Assembly (NCBI GenBank): GCA_964531285.1
Contig: CAZHDI010000069.1
Span: 1 to 17,544 of the forward strand
DNA: 17,544 bases
Source of the DNA: CAZHDI01 sp964531285
GTDB taxonomy: Bacteria; Pseudomonadota; Alphaproteobacteria; JAJFIK01
Direction: 5' to 3'
Shown: positions 1 through 6,766 of the stretch, piece by piece
Layout: the number at the start of each line of letters is the position of its first letter
Position numbering within the stretch: position 1 is the stretch's first letter
Made by a program: the position numbers and the translations under genes
The notes under the pieces: generated by a model
Databases searched by the model: none
Told to the model about the DNA's origin: nothing
Seen by the model: the letters and a program-made list of their open reading frames with translations, nothing else

Positions 1-474
1 ATTGCCGCGGCCAAAGGGGATGATGCAGAAGGTGCAGCGGTGATCGCAGCCGTTCTGGATCTGCACATAGCCGCGCACCATGCCGTCGAAACCGTCCACC
101 AGATGCCCGGCGGTCTCGCGCACGCTCATGATGTCCTGGACGGCCAGGGCGGGCGCCCCGGTGCGGTCCGCGCGGAAACTGTCCGCGTCCAGTTTTTCCG
201 CATTGCCCAGAACGCGCGTGACCTCGGGCATGGCAGCGAACCGCTCCGGATCGATCTGCGCCGCGCAGCCGGTGACGATGATGGGGGTTTCGGGATGCTG
301 GCGCCGGGCCTTGCGGATGGCCTGCCGGGCCTGGCGCACCGCTTCCTGCGTGACCGCGCAGGTGTTCACGATGATGGCGTCGTCCAGGCCGCCGGCCTTG
401 GCATGGCCGCGCATGACCTCCGACTCATACGTATTGAGCCGGCAGCCGAAGGTGATGATGTCGGGCCCGCTCAT
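1..474 (-). CDS. mtaB: tRNA t6A37 C2-methylthiotransferase MtaB, 5' part only
   Basis: This gene runs off the left edge, leaving the first 158 codons. MtaB is a radical-SAM methylthiotransferase that converts t6A to ms2t6A at position 37 of tRNAs reading ANN codons. The visible part holds the N-terminal UPF0004 domain with its three cluster cysteines: Cys11 (TFGCRLN), Cys39 (VNTC) and Cys70 (VTGC). It also holds the start of the radical-SAM domain with the CxxxCxxC motif CDHRCTFC (Cys143, Cys147, Cys150) followed by IIPFGRG. The CRLN form after the first cysteine and the IIPFGRG stretch fit MtaB better than MiaB or RimO. The ATG overlaps the dapF stop as ATGA, so the two genes are probably translationally coupled. 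The C-terminal TRAM domain lies outside the window. The family call is secure; the exact subtype is slightly less so because the protein is incomplete. Confidence 0.93.
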   Translation of the reverse strand, partial: MSGPDIITFGCRLNTYESEVMRGHAKAGGLDDAIIVNTCAVTQEAVRQARQAIRKARRQHPETPIIVTGCAAQIDPERFAAMPEVTRVLGNAEKLDADSFRADRTGAPALAVQDIMSVRETAGHLVDGFDGMVRGYVQIQNGCDHRCTFCIIPFGRGN

Positions 475-1474
475 GGCGCCGCCTCGTCAAGGATGCTGGC
501 GTCCAGCACGCCGCTAAAGCTGGTGGCCACCGGGCCGGTCATGATCACATGGTCATCGCCGCGCCAGGTGATGTCGAGGATGCCGCCGTCGAGCGCAACG
601 TGCACGGACCGCTCCGTCAGCCCCCGGCGCATGGCCGCGACCGCCGCCGCGCAGGCACCCGATCCGCAGGCCGGCGTAATCCCGGCGCCGCGTTCCCAGA
701 CCCGCATGCGGATCGCGCTGCGGTCGCGGACGGACATGACCTCGACATTGGTGCGCGCCGGAAACAGCGGATGGTGCTCGATGCGCGGCCCCAAGGCGGC
801 GATATCCACGGCGTCGGCATCCTCCACGAGGATCACGCAATGGGGATTGCCCATGCCGACCGCGCTGGCCGGACCGGGCACGTCGGCCAGATGTAAATCG
901 AGTGTGTCGCGGTCCTCGGCAAGGGGAATGGCGCGCGCATCGAAGCTCGGCATGCCCATATCGACGCTGATCCGCCCGTCGCTGCCCGTGCGGGCGTCGA
1001 GCATGCCGCCGAGGGTCTCGATGCGCTGGGGCGCGGCGGGGTTGAGGAGGCTGGCAATGCACCGGGTGGCGTTGCCGCAGGCCTCGGCCTCGCTGCCGTC
1101 CGGGTTGAAAATGCGCATGAAGACGCTGCCGCCGGCGCGCGGCGGTTCCAGCACGATGACCTGATCGCAGCCGACCCCGCGGCGCCGGTCGGCAATCCGC
1201 CGGGCCAGCGCCGGGCTCAGCGGTCCTGGGCTCAGCGGTCCTGGGCCCGCGCCGGTGCGCCGGTCGANNNNNNNNNNNNNNNNNNNNNNNNNNNNNNNNN
1301 NNNNNNNNNNNNNNNNNNNNNNNNNNNNNNNNNNNNNNNNNNNNNNNNNNNNNNNNNNNNNNNNNNNGGGCTCAGCGGTCCTGGGCTCAGCGGTCCTGGG
1401 CCCGCGCCGGTGCGCCGGTCGAGCACGACAAAGTCGTTGCCGAGGCCATTCATCTTGCGAAATGTGAAAGTCAT
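471..1474 (-). CDS. dapF: Diaminopimelate epimerase DapF, interrupted by an assembly gap
   Basis: DapF interconverts LL- and meso-diaminopimelate in cytoplasmic lysine and peptidoglycan precursor synthesis. The N-terminus (MTFTFRKMNGLGNDFVVLD) lies right of the N run, and the rest (RRGVGCDQ, MRIFNPDGSEAEACGN, ITPACGSGACA) lies left of it. As printed, the frame is broken: 100 Ns plus a duplicated 55-mer add 155 bases, which is not a multiple of three. Merging the two identical 55-mers gives an uninterrupted 282-residue protein, close to the usual length of about 275. It then carries both catalytic cysteines, Cys81 (EACGN) and Cys218 (ACGSGAC). It also has a doubled PGPLS pentapeptide at residues 26-35, encoded by a 15-base tandem repeat. 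The start at 1474 matches the usual MxFxKMxGLGNDF beginning; no strong Shine-Dalgarno site is visible. The gene overlaps mtaB downstream. It is probably intact in the genome. Confidence 0.93.
1213..1267. repeat. 55-base direct repeat, left copy at the gap edge
   Basis: These 55 bases are identical to 1368-1422 on the other side of the N run. The copy starts with two tandem units of a 15-base sequence, gggctcagcggtcct (1213-1227 and 1228-1242), which encodes PGPLS twice on the minus strand of dapF. It is most likely an assembly duplication of one genomic sequence. Confidence 0.9.
1268..1367. other. Assembly gap of exactly 100 Ns
   Basis: A run of 100 Ns, the conventional length for a gap of unknown size, lies inside dapF. 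The 55 bases on its left edge and right edge are identical. This is the pattern of two contigs that end in the same k-mer and were scaffolded instead of merged. The true gap may be zero or negative in length. Confidence 0.97.
1368..1422. repeat. 55-base direct repeat, right copy at the gap edge
   Basis: This is the second identical copy of the sequence at 1213-1267, again starting with two 15-base units (1368-1382 and 1383-1397). Removing one copy together with the Ns restores the dapF reading frame exactly. Confidence 0.9.
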
Positions 1475-1544
1475 GGTCTGCTTATATGGCCATGGGCCTG
1501 CGGATGGCGAGTCCCCGCCGGGCGGCGGCGCACCGCCCATGGGC

Positions 1545-1573
1545 TCGACAGGCGGCGGGCAAGGACGGATGAT
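1545..1573 (+). promoter_or_regulatory. Candidate promoter of the prolyl oligopeptidase gene
   Basis: TCGACA (1545-1550) and GATGAT (1568-1573) are separated by 17 bases and match the -35 and -10 consensus at 5/6 and 4/6 positions. Transcription would begin near 1580, giving a leader of about 38 bases that contains the ribosome-binding site. This comes from pattern matching only. The rest of the dapF/peptidase divergent region (1475-1617) shows no clear minus-strand promoter. Confidence 0.3.
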
Positions 1574-1605
1574 GGCCGCCGACACAAAAACGCGAACGGA
1601 ATATC

Positions 1606-1610
1606 GGAGG
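1606..1610 (+). promoter_or_regulatory. Ribosome-binding site that fixes a GTG start
   Basis: GGAGG lies 7 bases before the GTG at 1618. It supports GTG as the true start, which in turn keeps a complete lipoprotein signal peptide at the N-terminus. Confidence 0.75.
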
Positions 1611-1617
1611 GTTTGGG

Positions 1618-3867
1618 GTGAAACACGGCACGGCTTGGCATCTCATTCATAGGGCGGCTCTGGCGGGCCTGATCGGATTGGTCGCGGCCTGCGGGCCGGC
1701 GCCGTCCGACACGCCGGAGACCCGGAGCGCCGAAACCACCCCCGAGGCCGATGCCGGACCGGCGGCGGCCGCCCCTGACACGGAAGGCGACAGTGTGAGT
1801 GACACCCCGGCGAAGGCGACTGCGGCTTCTCAAACGGACGATCCGTTCCTGTGGCTTGAAGAGGTCGAGAGCGAGACCGCGCTCGACTGGGTGCGCGCGC
1901 GCAATGATGAAACCCTGAGTGTGCTGGAAGCCGATCCGCGGTTCCCCGGCTATCTCGAGGCTGCCGAAACCATCATCACCGCGACCGACCGTATTCCCTA
2001 CGGCGCCTACCGGGCCGGCCATGTCTATAACTTCTGGCAGGACGCGACCCATGTGCGCGGTCTGTGGCGCCGGACGACGCTGGAGTCCTATAAGACCGAC
2101 ACGCCGGACTGGGACGTGATCCTGGATTTCGACGCGCTGGCCGAAGCAGAAGGCGAGAACTGGGTCTTCAAGGGCGCCAACTGTCTGGCCCCGGACTACA
2201 GCCGCTGCCTCGTGACCCTGTCGCGCGGCGGTACCGACGCGGCGGTGATCCGCGAATTCGATATCGAGACACGGTCCTTCATCGAGGACGGGTTCGTGCT
2301 TCCCGAGTCGAAGGGCAGCGCCGACTGGCTCGACGCCGATACGCTCCTGGTGGGGCGCGACTGGGGCGAGGGAACGCTGACCACCTCGGGCTATCCGCGC
2401 ATCGTCAAGCTGTGGCGCCGGGGCACGCCCGTTGAGGACGCGCCGGTGCTGTTCGAGGGCGATGTCGAGGATGTGAGCGCGGTCGGCTACACGATCGAGC
2501 GGCCCGAAGGCAGTGTCACGATGATCGAGCAGGCCTTTTCGTTCTTCGATGCCAACCGGTTCGTGCTGGGCGAGGACGGTGACCTGACGCCGTTGCCGAT
2601 CCCCAGCCATGTGGAGATCGAGGGCCTGTTCGCCGGTCAGATGCTGGTCATGCCGCAGAAGGACTGGGCGGTCGGCGATGTGACCTACGGGCCCGGCGCG
2701 CTGTTGAGCTTCGATTTTGCCGCGTTCCGCGAGACCGGCGCCCTGCCGCCGCTGGTGCCGGTGCTGATCCCGGATGAGCGCCGCTCGATCCAGCAGGTGG
2801 CGACGACGCAATCGGCGGTGATCGTCAGTGTGCTCGACAATGTGACGGCGGCGATGATCCGGCTGCGCTTTGCGGACGGCGCCTGGGAGGCGACGGATCT
2901 GCCGGTGCCGGACAATGGCACCGCGTCGATCGCTTCGGCCAATCCGTTCAACGACACGGTGTTCGTTTCCTATGAGAATTATCTGACACCGGACACACTG
3001 TATGCGGCCGATATCGCGGCGTTGAGCCTTGAGCCGTTGAAGAGCCTGCCGGCCCGTTTCGACACGGACGGTCTGGTCACCCAGCAATGGGAGGCGACCA
3101 GCGCCGACGGCACCAAGGTCCCTTATTTCATCGTTCATAAGGAGGGCATTGCGCTCGACGGGACCAATCCGACCCTGCTCTACGGCTATGGCGGGTTCCG
3201 GATTGCCATGACGCCGGGCTATTCGGGTACGACCGGCAAGCTCTGGCTGGAGAATGGCGGGGTCTATGTGGTCGCCAATATCCGCGGCGGCGATGAGTTC
3301 GGGCCGGCCTGGCATAGCGCGGCGCTTAAAGAGAACCGTCAGCGCGCCTATGACGACTTCACGGCCGTGGCCGAGGATCTGATCGCGCGGGGCGTCACCG
3401 CGCCGGACCATCTGGGCATCTATGGCGGATCCAATGGCGGGCTTCTGGTGGGCGTTGCCTTCACCCAGCGCCCGGATCTCTACAACGCCGTGATCTGCGC
3501 CGTGCCCTTGCTCGATATGCTGCGCTATCACACGCTGCTGGCCGGGGCGAGCTGGATGGGCGAATACGGCAATCCGGACATTCCGGAAGAGCGCGCCTAT
3601 ATCGCCGCCTATTCGCCCTATCAGAACCTCGATCCGGATGCCGATTATCCGCGTGTGTTTTTCGTGACCTCGACCAAGGACGACCGGGTTCATCCGGGTC
3701 ATGCCCGCAAGATGGCCGCGCGGATGATGGAGCAGGGCCATGACATCCATTATTTCGAGCGGATCGAGGGCGGCCATTCGGCGGCGGCCAACCTTCTGCA
3801 GACCGCGCACCGGCTGGCGCTTCAGTTCGTGTATCTGGACCGGCAGTTGCGTGATGGGGGCGAGTGA
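1618..3867 (+). CDS. Prolyl oligopeptidase family (S9A) serine peptidase, predicted lipoprotein
   Basis: This is a 749-residue S9 peptidase, a family that cleaves small peptides, usually after proline. The N-terminus has a short charged region, a hydrophobic stretch and the lipobox LVAAC, which predicts lipid attachment at Cys25. The next residue is Gly rather than Asp, consistent with outer-membrane sorting. Residues of about 26-70 are a low-complexity Ala/Thr/Glu/Pro linker. A beta-propeller region follows from DDPFLWLEE (about 73) to about 480, then the alpha/beta-hydrolase domain with YGYGGF and NIRGGDEFGPAWH. The triad is Ser605 (GGSNGG), Asp688 or Asp689 (KDDRVHPGHA) and His720 (EGGHS), all present. 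S9A enzymes are often soluble, so the lipoprotein form suggests degradation of peptides in the periplasm or at the cell surface. It stands alone, divergent from dapF and convergent with the acetyltransferase gene. Substrate preference is not readable from sequence. Confidence 0.92.
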   Translation: MKHGTAWHLIHRAALAGLIGLVAACGPAPSDTPETRSAETTPEADAGPAAAAPDTEGDSVSDTPAKATAASQTDDPFLWLEEVESETALDWVRARNDETLSVLEADPRFPGYLEAAETIITATDRIPYGAYRAGHVYNFWQDATHVRGLWRRTTLESYKTDTPDWDVILDFDALAEAEGENWVFKGANCLAPDYSRCLVTLSRGGTDAAVIREFDIETRSFIEDGFVLPESKGSADWLDADTLLVGRDWGEGTLTTSGYPRIVKLWRRGTPVEDAPVLFEGDVEDVSAVGYTIERPEGSVTMIEQAFSFFDANRFVLGEDGDLTPLPIPSHVEIEGLFAGQMLVMPQKDWAVGDVTYGPGALLSFDFAAFRETGALPPLVPVLIPDERRSIQQVATTQSAVIVSVLDNVTAAMIRLRFADGAWEATDLPVPDNGTASIASANPFNDTVFVSYENYLTPDTLYAADIAALSLEPLKSLPARFDTDGLVTQQWEATSADGTKVPYFIVHKEGIALDGTNPTLLYGYGGFRIAMTPGYSGTTGKLWLENGGVYVVANIRGGDEFGPAWHSAALKENRQRAYDDFTAVAEDLIARGVTAPDHLGIYGGSNGGLLVGVAFTQRPDLYNAVICAVPLLDMLRYHTLLAGASWMGEYGNPDIPEERAYIAAYSPYQNLDPDADYPRVFFVTSTKDDRVHPGHARKMAARMMEQGHDIHYFERIEGGHSAAANLLQTAHRLALQFVYLDRQLRDGGE

Positions 3868-3873
3868 TCGGCG

Positions 3874-4401
3874 TCAGCGGACGGGCGGGCGTTCGGTGCC
3901 GTAGACATGGTCCGGATAGTCATAGTCCGGATACATGACCTCGCGCAGGAACCGCATGCCCAGATTGCGGGCCACCCGGATCGACCGGCCGTTATTGGGG
4001 TCGATGGTCGCGATGATCCGCTCGGCATTGAAGGCGCGGAAGCCGTGTCCGGTGACGGCGCGGGCGGCTTCGGTCCCGTATCCATTGTTCCAGTAGGCGC
4101 GGGCAAGGCGGTAGTTGATCTCCGTCTCGCCGGGCTCGCAGCGGTCGTCTTCACGGGTGAGGCCGGCATAGCCGATGACGATGCCGCTGCCCGTCTCCAC
4201 GATCGTGAACGCGGCGAGGCGCCAGTCCGGCATCAGGCCGGCGGCCATGTCGCCCAGCCAGCCCTGGATGAAGTCAAGCGTCTGGGCGCCGCCGTCGGAA
4301 TAGCGCATGACCTCCGGATTGCCGAAAACGGCGTAAAGCGGCTCGGCATCCGCGAGGGTCGGAGGGCGCAGGATCAGGCGGTCTGAACGGATCGTCGTCA
4401 T
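3874..4401 (-). CDS. GNAT-family N-acetyltransferase (RimJ/RimL-like)
   Basis: This 175-residue protein belongs to the GNAT superfamily, which transfers acetyl groups from acetyl-CoA to amines. It begins TIRSDRLILRPPTLADAEPLY, the typical start of the Acetyltransf_3/RimJ-RimL group. It has a beta-strand pair around GYAGL (78-82) and EINYRL (94-99), and the acetyl-CoA loop NNGYGTEAA (105-113, the QxxGxG/A motif A). The NNGRSIRVARNLGMRF segment (136-151) is also typical of this group. The C-terminus contains a near-repeated YPDY/DYPD stretch. It ends only 6 bases from the peptidase stop on the opposite strand, so the two are convergent. The acceptor (ribosomal protein, antibiotic or small molecule) cannot be determined. 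Confidence 0.88.
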   Translation of the reverse strand: MTTIRSDRLILRPPTLADAEPLYAVFGNPEVMRYSDGGAQTLDFIQGWLGDMAAGLMPDWRLAAFTIVETGSGIVIGYAGLTREDDRCEPGETEINYRLARAYWNNGYGTEAARAVTGHGFRAFNAERIIATIDPNNGRSIRVARNLGMRFLREVMYPDYDYPDHVYGTERPPVR

Positions 4402-4509
4402 TGCTGGCGGCGGTCTGACTGTGATCGATGATCGGGCTGGAATGCGAGCGGTTGTGCGCCTCTGCGGACAGAATGGCGTGCCAGAGCCGGATTGGCAACG
4501 CCGTCCGCC

Positions 4510-4539
4510 TTGACAGGCGATTGTTGCCGCGCCTACGTT
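4510..4539 (+). promoter_or_regulatory. Candidate sigma-70-type promoter upstream of ffh
   Basis: A perfect TTGACA (4510-4515) is followed after 18 bases by TACGTT (4534-4539), or after 17 bases by CTACGT. The -10 match is only moderate. Transcription would start near 4546, about 148 bases before the ffh start, and would pass through the strong terminator at 4592-4627. It could drive a small RNA, an attenuated leader for the ffh operon, or both. Confidence 0.45.
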
Positions 4540-4545
4540 CCCGGT

Positions 4546-4627
4546 TTCAATAGGGCAAAACGCAGTGCTCATGGGTCCCTGCGGGGATCCCCACCAGTCG
4601 GCGAGGGTTCGCTCACTGGTGCTTTTT
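4546..4627 (+). ncRNA. Candidate small RNA or attenuated ffh leader
   Basis: A promoter-like pair upstream and an intrinsic terminator at the end bound a predicted transcript of about 80 bases. Inside is a first hairpin at 4572-4593 (TGGG/CCCA outer, TCCC/GGGA inner, TGCG loop, two-base bulge). The terminator hairpin follows directly, and the two share bases 4592-4593, so they compete slightly. I do not recognise an RNA family. The conserved GGAAG...AGCAGCC core of SRP RNA is absent, so this is not 4.5S RNA. The 5' end is inferred. Confidence 0.4.
4592..4627 (+). terminator. Strong intrinsic terminator between GNAT and ffh
   Basis: CACCAGT (4592-4598) pairs perfectly with ACTGGTG (4615-4621). 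After a single C-C mismatch the stem continues with GGCGA/TCGCT (4600-4604 with 4609-4613, one G-U pair) closed by a GGGT loop. The stem is followed by CTTTTTG. It works only in the plus direction, because the minus-strand reading lacks a downstream T run. It lies 66 bases upstream of ffh, where there is no upstream plus-strand gene to terminate. Confidence 0.8.
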
Positions 4628-4634
4628 GCGTTGG

Positions 4635-4664
4635 CCGACCGGCCCCGACCGGCCCCGACCGGCC
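4635..4664. repeat. Three tandem copies of a 10-base GC-rich unit
   Basis: The unit ccgaccggcc occurs three times without interruption (4635-4644, 4645-4654, 4655-4664) and is followed by a degenerate atgacggcc. It lies between the terminator and the ffh ribosome-binding site, so it would be in the 5' leader of any read-through transcript. Each unit contains the self-complementary GGCC and could form several alternative short stems. Confidence 0.85.
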
Positions 4665-4693
4665 ATGACGGCCACCCGTGAAGGAACGCGTGC

Positions 4694-6208
4694 ATGTTCG
4701 AAACCTTGTCCGGACGCCTTGGCGATGTGCTCACCCGACTGAAAGGGCGGGGCACGCTGACGGACTCGGATGTCGCCGAAGCCATGCGCGAAGTGCGCAT
4801 CGCGCTTCTGGAGGCCGATGTCGCGTTGCCGGTGGTCAAGGACTTCATCGCCAAGGTCAAGGAAAAGGCCGTCGGCGCGGACGTGCTGCGCTCGGTGACG
4901 CCGGGCCAGATGGTCATCAAGATCGTCCATGACGAACTTGTGGCCATGCTCGGCTCCGAAGAGAGCGATCTCAATCTGAATGCACCGGCGCCGGTGCCGA
5001 TCCTGATGGTCGGCCTCCAGGGCTCGGGTAAGACGACGACGACGGGCAAGATCGGCCTGCGCCTGACCAAGCGCGATAAGAAACGGGTGCTGATGGCCTC
5101 GCTCGACACCCGCCGCCCGGCCGCCCAGGAACAGCTTCGGGTGCTCGGTGAGCAGACCGGTGTCGCGACCTTGCCGATCATCGAAGGGCAGATGCCGGTC
5201 GATATCGCCAAGCGCGCGATGGAGGCGGCCCGGTTCGGCGGCTATGACGTGGTGATCCTCGACACCGCGGGCCGGACCCATGTGGACGAAGACCTCATGC
5301 TGGAGGTCGAGCAGATCCGCGACACCGCGAAGCCGCTGGAAACCCTGCTGGTGGTCGACAGCCTGACCGGTAAGGACGCGGACAATGTGGCCACCTCCTT
5401 CAACGACCGGGTCGATCTGACCGGCATCGTCCTGACCCGGATCGACGGCGACGGGCGCGGCGGCGCGGCGCTCAGCATGCGGGCGGTGACGGGGTGCCCG
5501 ATCAAGCTGCTCGGCACGGGTGAGAAATCCGACGGCCTGGAAACCTTCGCGCCGGACCGGATCGCCGGGCGCATTCTGGGCATGGGCGATGTGGTGAGCC
5601 TTGTCGAAAAGGCCGCCGAAACCATCGACCAGGAGCATGCCGACAAGCTCGCCAAGAAAATGAAGAAGGGCGAGTTCGATCTGGAGGATCTCTCCGATCA
5701 GCTCAAGCAGATGCGCAAAATGGGCGGCATGCAGGGGATTATGGGGTTCCTGCCGGGCATGGGGAAAATGAAGGACGCGCTCAAGGGCGTGGACATGGAC
5801 GACAAGGTGTTCAAGCACCAGGAAGCCATCATTTCGTCCATGACGCCCGCCGAGCGGCGCAACCCGAAGCTTTTGAATGCCTCGCGCAAGAAACGCATCG
5901 CGCGCGGCAGCGGCCTCGATGTGCAGGACGTGAACCGCCTTTTGAAGATGCATCGTCAGATGGCGGACATGGTCAAGCGGGTCGGAAAGAAGGGCATGAA
6001 GGGCCTGTTCGGCGGCGGCGGGATGCCGCCGATGCCTCCCGGCGGGATGCCCCCCGGCATGGGCGGCGGCATGCCGGGCGGTCTGCCGGGTCTCGGTGGC
6101 GGCGGCGGCGGTGCCGGTGGCGGCCTGCCCGGCGGCTTGCCCGGTCTGGGCGCAGGGCTCGGCCCCGATGGTCTGCCGCGCGGCCTGCCGGGATCGAAAA
6201 AGAAATAA
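4694..6208 (+). CDS. ffh: Signal recognition particle protein Ffh (SRP54)
   Basis: Ffh is the GTPase that binds signal sequences and 4.5S RNA and delivers ribosomes to FtsY for co-translational membrane insertion. The protein has 504 residues. The N domain occupies about 1-95. The G domain carries the P-loop GLQGSGKT (107-114), DTRRPAAQEQL (138-148), DTAGR (190-194) and TRIDGDGRGGAALS (248-261). The methionine-rich M domain follows with the signature IARGSGLDVQDVNRLLK (402-418). From about 439 there is an unusual tail of Gly, Pro and Met (GGMPP, GGLPG-type repeats) ending in SKKK, which makes the protein longer than the 450 or so residues of Escherichia coli Ffh. The start is preceded by GAAGGA. 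It is the first gene of the ribosomal block and follows a terminator-containing leader. ftsY commonly lies beyond mtaB in this arrangement but is outside the window. Confidence 0.97.
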   Translation: MFETLSGRLGDVLTRLKGRGTLTDSDVAEAMREVRIALLEADVALPVVKDFIAKVKEKAVGADVLRSVTPGQMVIKIVHDELVAMLGSEESDLNLNAPAPVPILMVGLQGSGKTTTTGKIGLRLTKRDKKRVLMASLDTRRPAAQEQLRVLGEQTGVATLPIIEGQMPVDIAKRAMEAARFGGYDVVILDTAGRTHVDEDLMLEVEQIRDTAKPLETLLVVDSLTGKDADNVATSFNDRVDLTGIVLTRIDGDGRGGAALSMRAVTGCPIKLLGTGEKSDGLETFAPDRIAGRILGMGDVVSLVEKAAETIDQEHADKLAKKMKKGEFDLEDLSDQLKQMRKMGGMQGIMGFLPGMGKMKDALKGVDMDDKVFKHQEAIISSMTPAERRNPKLLNASRKKRIARGSGLDVQDVNRLLKMHRQMADMVKRVGKKGMKGLFGGGGMPPMPPGGMPPGMGGGMPGGLPGLGGGGGGAGGGLPGGLPGLGAGLGPDGLPRGLPGSKKK

Positions 6209-6289
6209 GCGCGCCGGGCATCGATCGATGCCGGGTGCGGATGATTGGTTTTGGTTTGAGAGTTTGGCGTTCGTGAAAGGAAGAAAAGA

Positions 6290-6751
6290 ATGTCGCTGAA
6301 GATTCGTCTCGCCCGCGGCGGGGCCAAGAAACGTCCGTTCTACCGCATTGTCGTGACCGACTCGCGCAACCCGCGCGACGGCCGCTTCATCGAGAAGATC
6401 GGCACTTATAATCCGCTTCTGCCGCGCGATCATGAGCAACGCGTCACTTTGAACGAAGAGCGCGCGCGCCACTGGCTGTCGACCGGCGCCCGCCCGACCG
6501 ATCGGGTCGCCCGCTTCCTGAATGAGCGCGAGCTTTACAAATGGGAGCCGAGCAACAACCCGAACAAGGCCGAGCCGGGTCAGAAGGCCAAGGAGCGTGC
6601 CGAGGAGAAGGCCGCCAAGCTGGCCGAGGCCGAGGAAGCCGCCAAGGCCGCCGCCGAAGCGCCGGCGGAAGAGGCCCCCGCCGAGGAGGCCCCTGCTGAA
6701 GAGGCTGCTGGCGATGAGGCGCCGGCTGAAGAAGAGAAGGCCGAGGGCTAA
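6290..6751 (+). CDS. rpsP: 30S ribosomal protein bS16 with acidic C-terminal tail
   Basis: bS16 binds 16S rRNA and is needed for 30S assembly. Residues 1-85 (SLKIRLARGGAKKRPFYRIV, IEKIGTYNPL, VARFLNERELYKW) are the complete conserved protein. Residues of about 95-153 are an added, low-complexity tail. It is first mixed in charge (AKERAEEKAAKLAEAEEAAK) and then strongly acidic, with repeated APAEE units. The core alone would be near the usual 80-90 residues. AAGGAAG lies just upstream of the ATG. It follows ffh after 81 bases and is cotranscribed with rimM. The tail is encoded by GC-rich repetitive codons and probably varies in length between strains. Confidence 0.97.
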   Translation: MSLKIRLARGGAKKRPFYRIVVTDSRNPRDGRFIEKIGTYNPLLPRDHEQRVTLNEERARHWLSTGARPTDRVARFLNERELYKWEPSNNPNKAEPGQKAKERAEEKAAKLAEAEEAAKAAAEAPAEEAPAEEAPAEEAAGDEAPAEEEKAEG

Positions 6752-6766
6752 GCCCGGACCCGTGCC

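Noticed and set aside
40..1164. Plus-strand open frame opposite mtaB and dapF
   Set aside because: The minus strand encodes clear MtaB and DapF sequence; the plus frame is a shadow.
1471..3810. Very long open frame on the minus strand opposite the prolyl oligopeptidase
   Set aside because: It is the antisense shadow of a clear enzyme gene. Its translation is rich in Arg, His and Gly with no recognisable domain, as expected for antisense frames in GC-rich DNA.
4635..4664. CRISPR-like repeat
   Set aside because: The units are 10 bases, contiguous and without spacers, so this is a simple tandem repeat. No cas gene is present.
4571..4681. 36-codon leader open frame (starting MGPCGDPHQS) that spans the terminator and ends 12 bases before ffh
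   Set aside because: It has no ribosome-binding site and no run of one amino acid suggestive of attenuation. It remains possible but unsupported.
4402..4693. SRP 4.5S RNA gene next to ffh
   Set aside because: I looked for the conserved GGAAG and AGCAGCC core of domain IV on both strands and did not find it. The RNA-like element here is a different structure.
6217..6232. Perfect 16-base palindrome GGCATCGATCGATGCC between ffh and rpsP
   Set aside because: There is no T run directly after it, so it is not a convincing terminator, and no regulator is known to me for this sequence. It may be an mRNA-processing hairpin, but one palindrome of this length is weak evidence.
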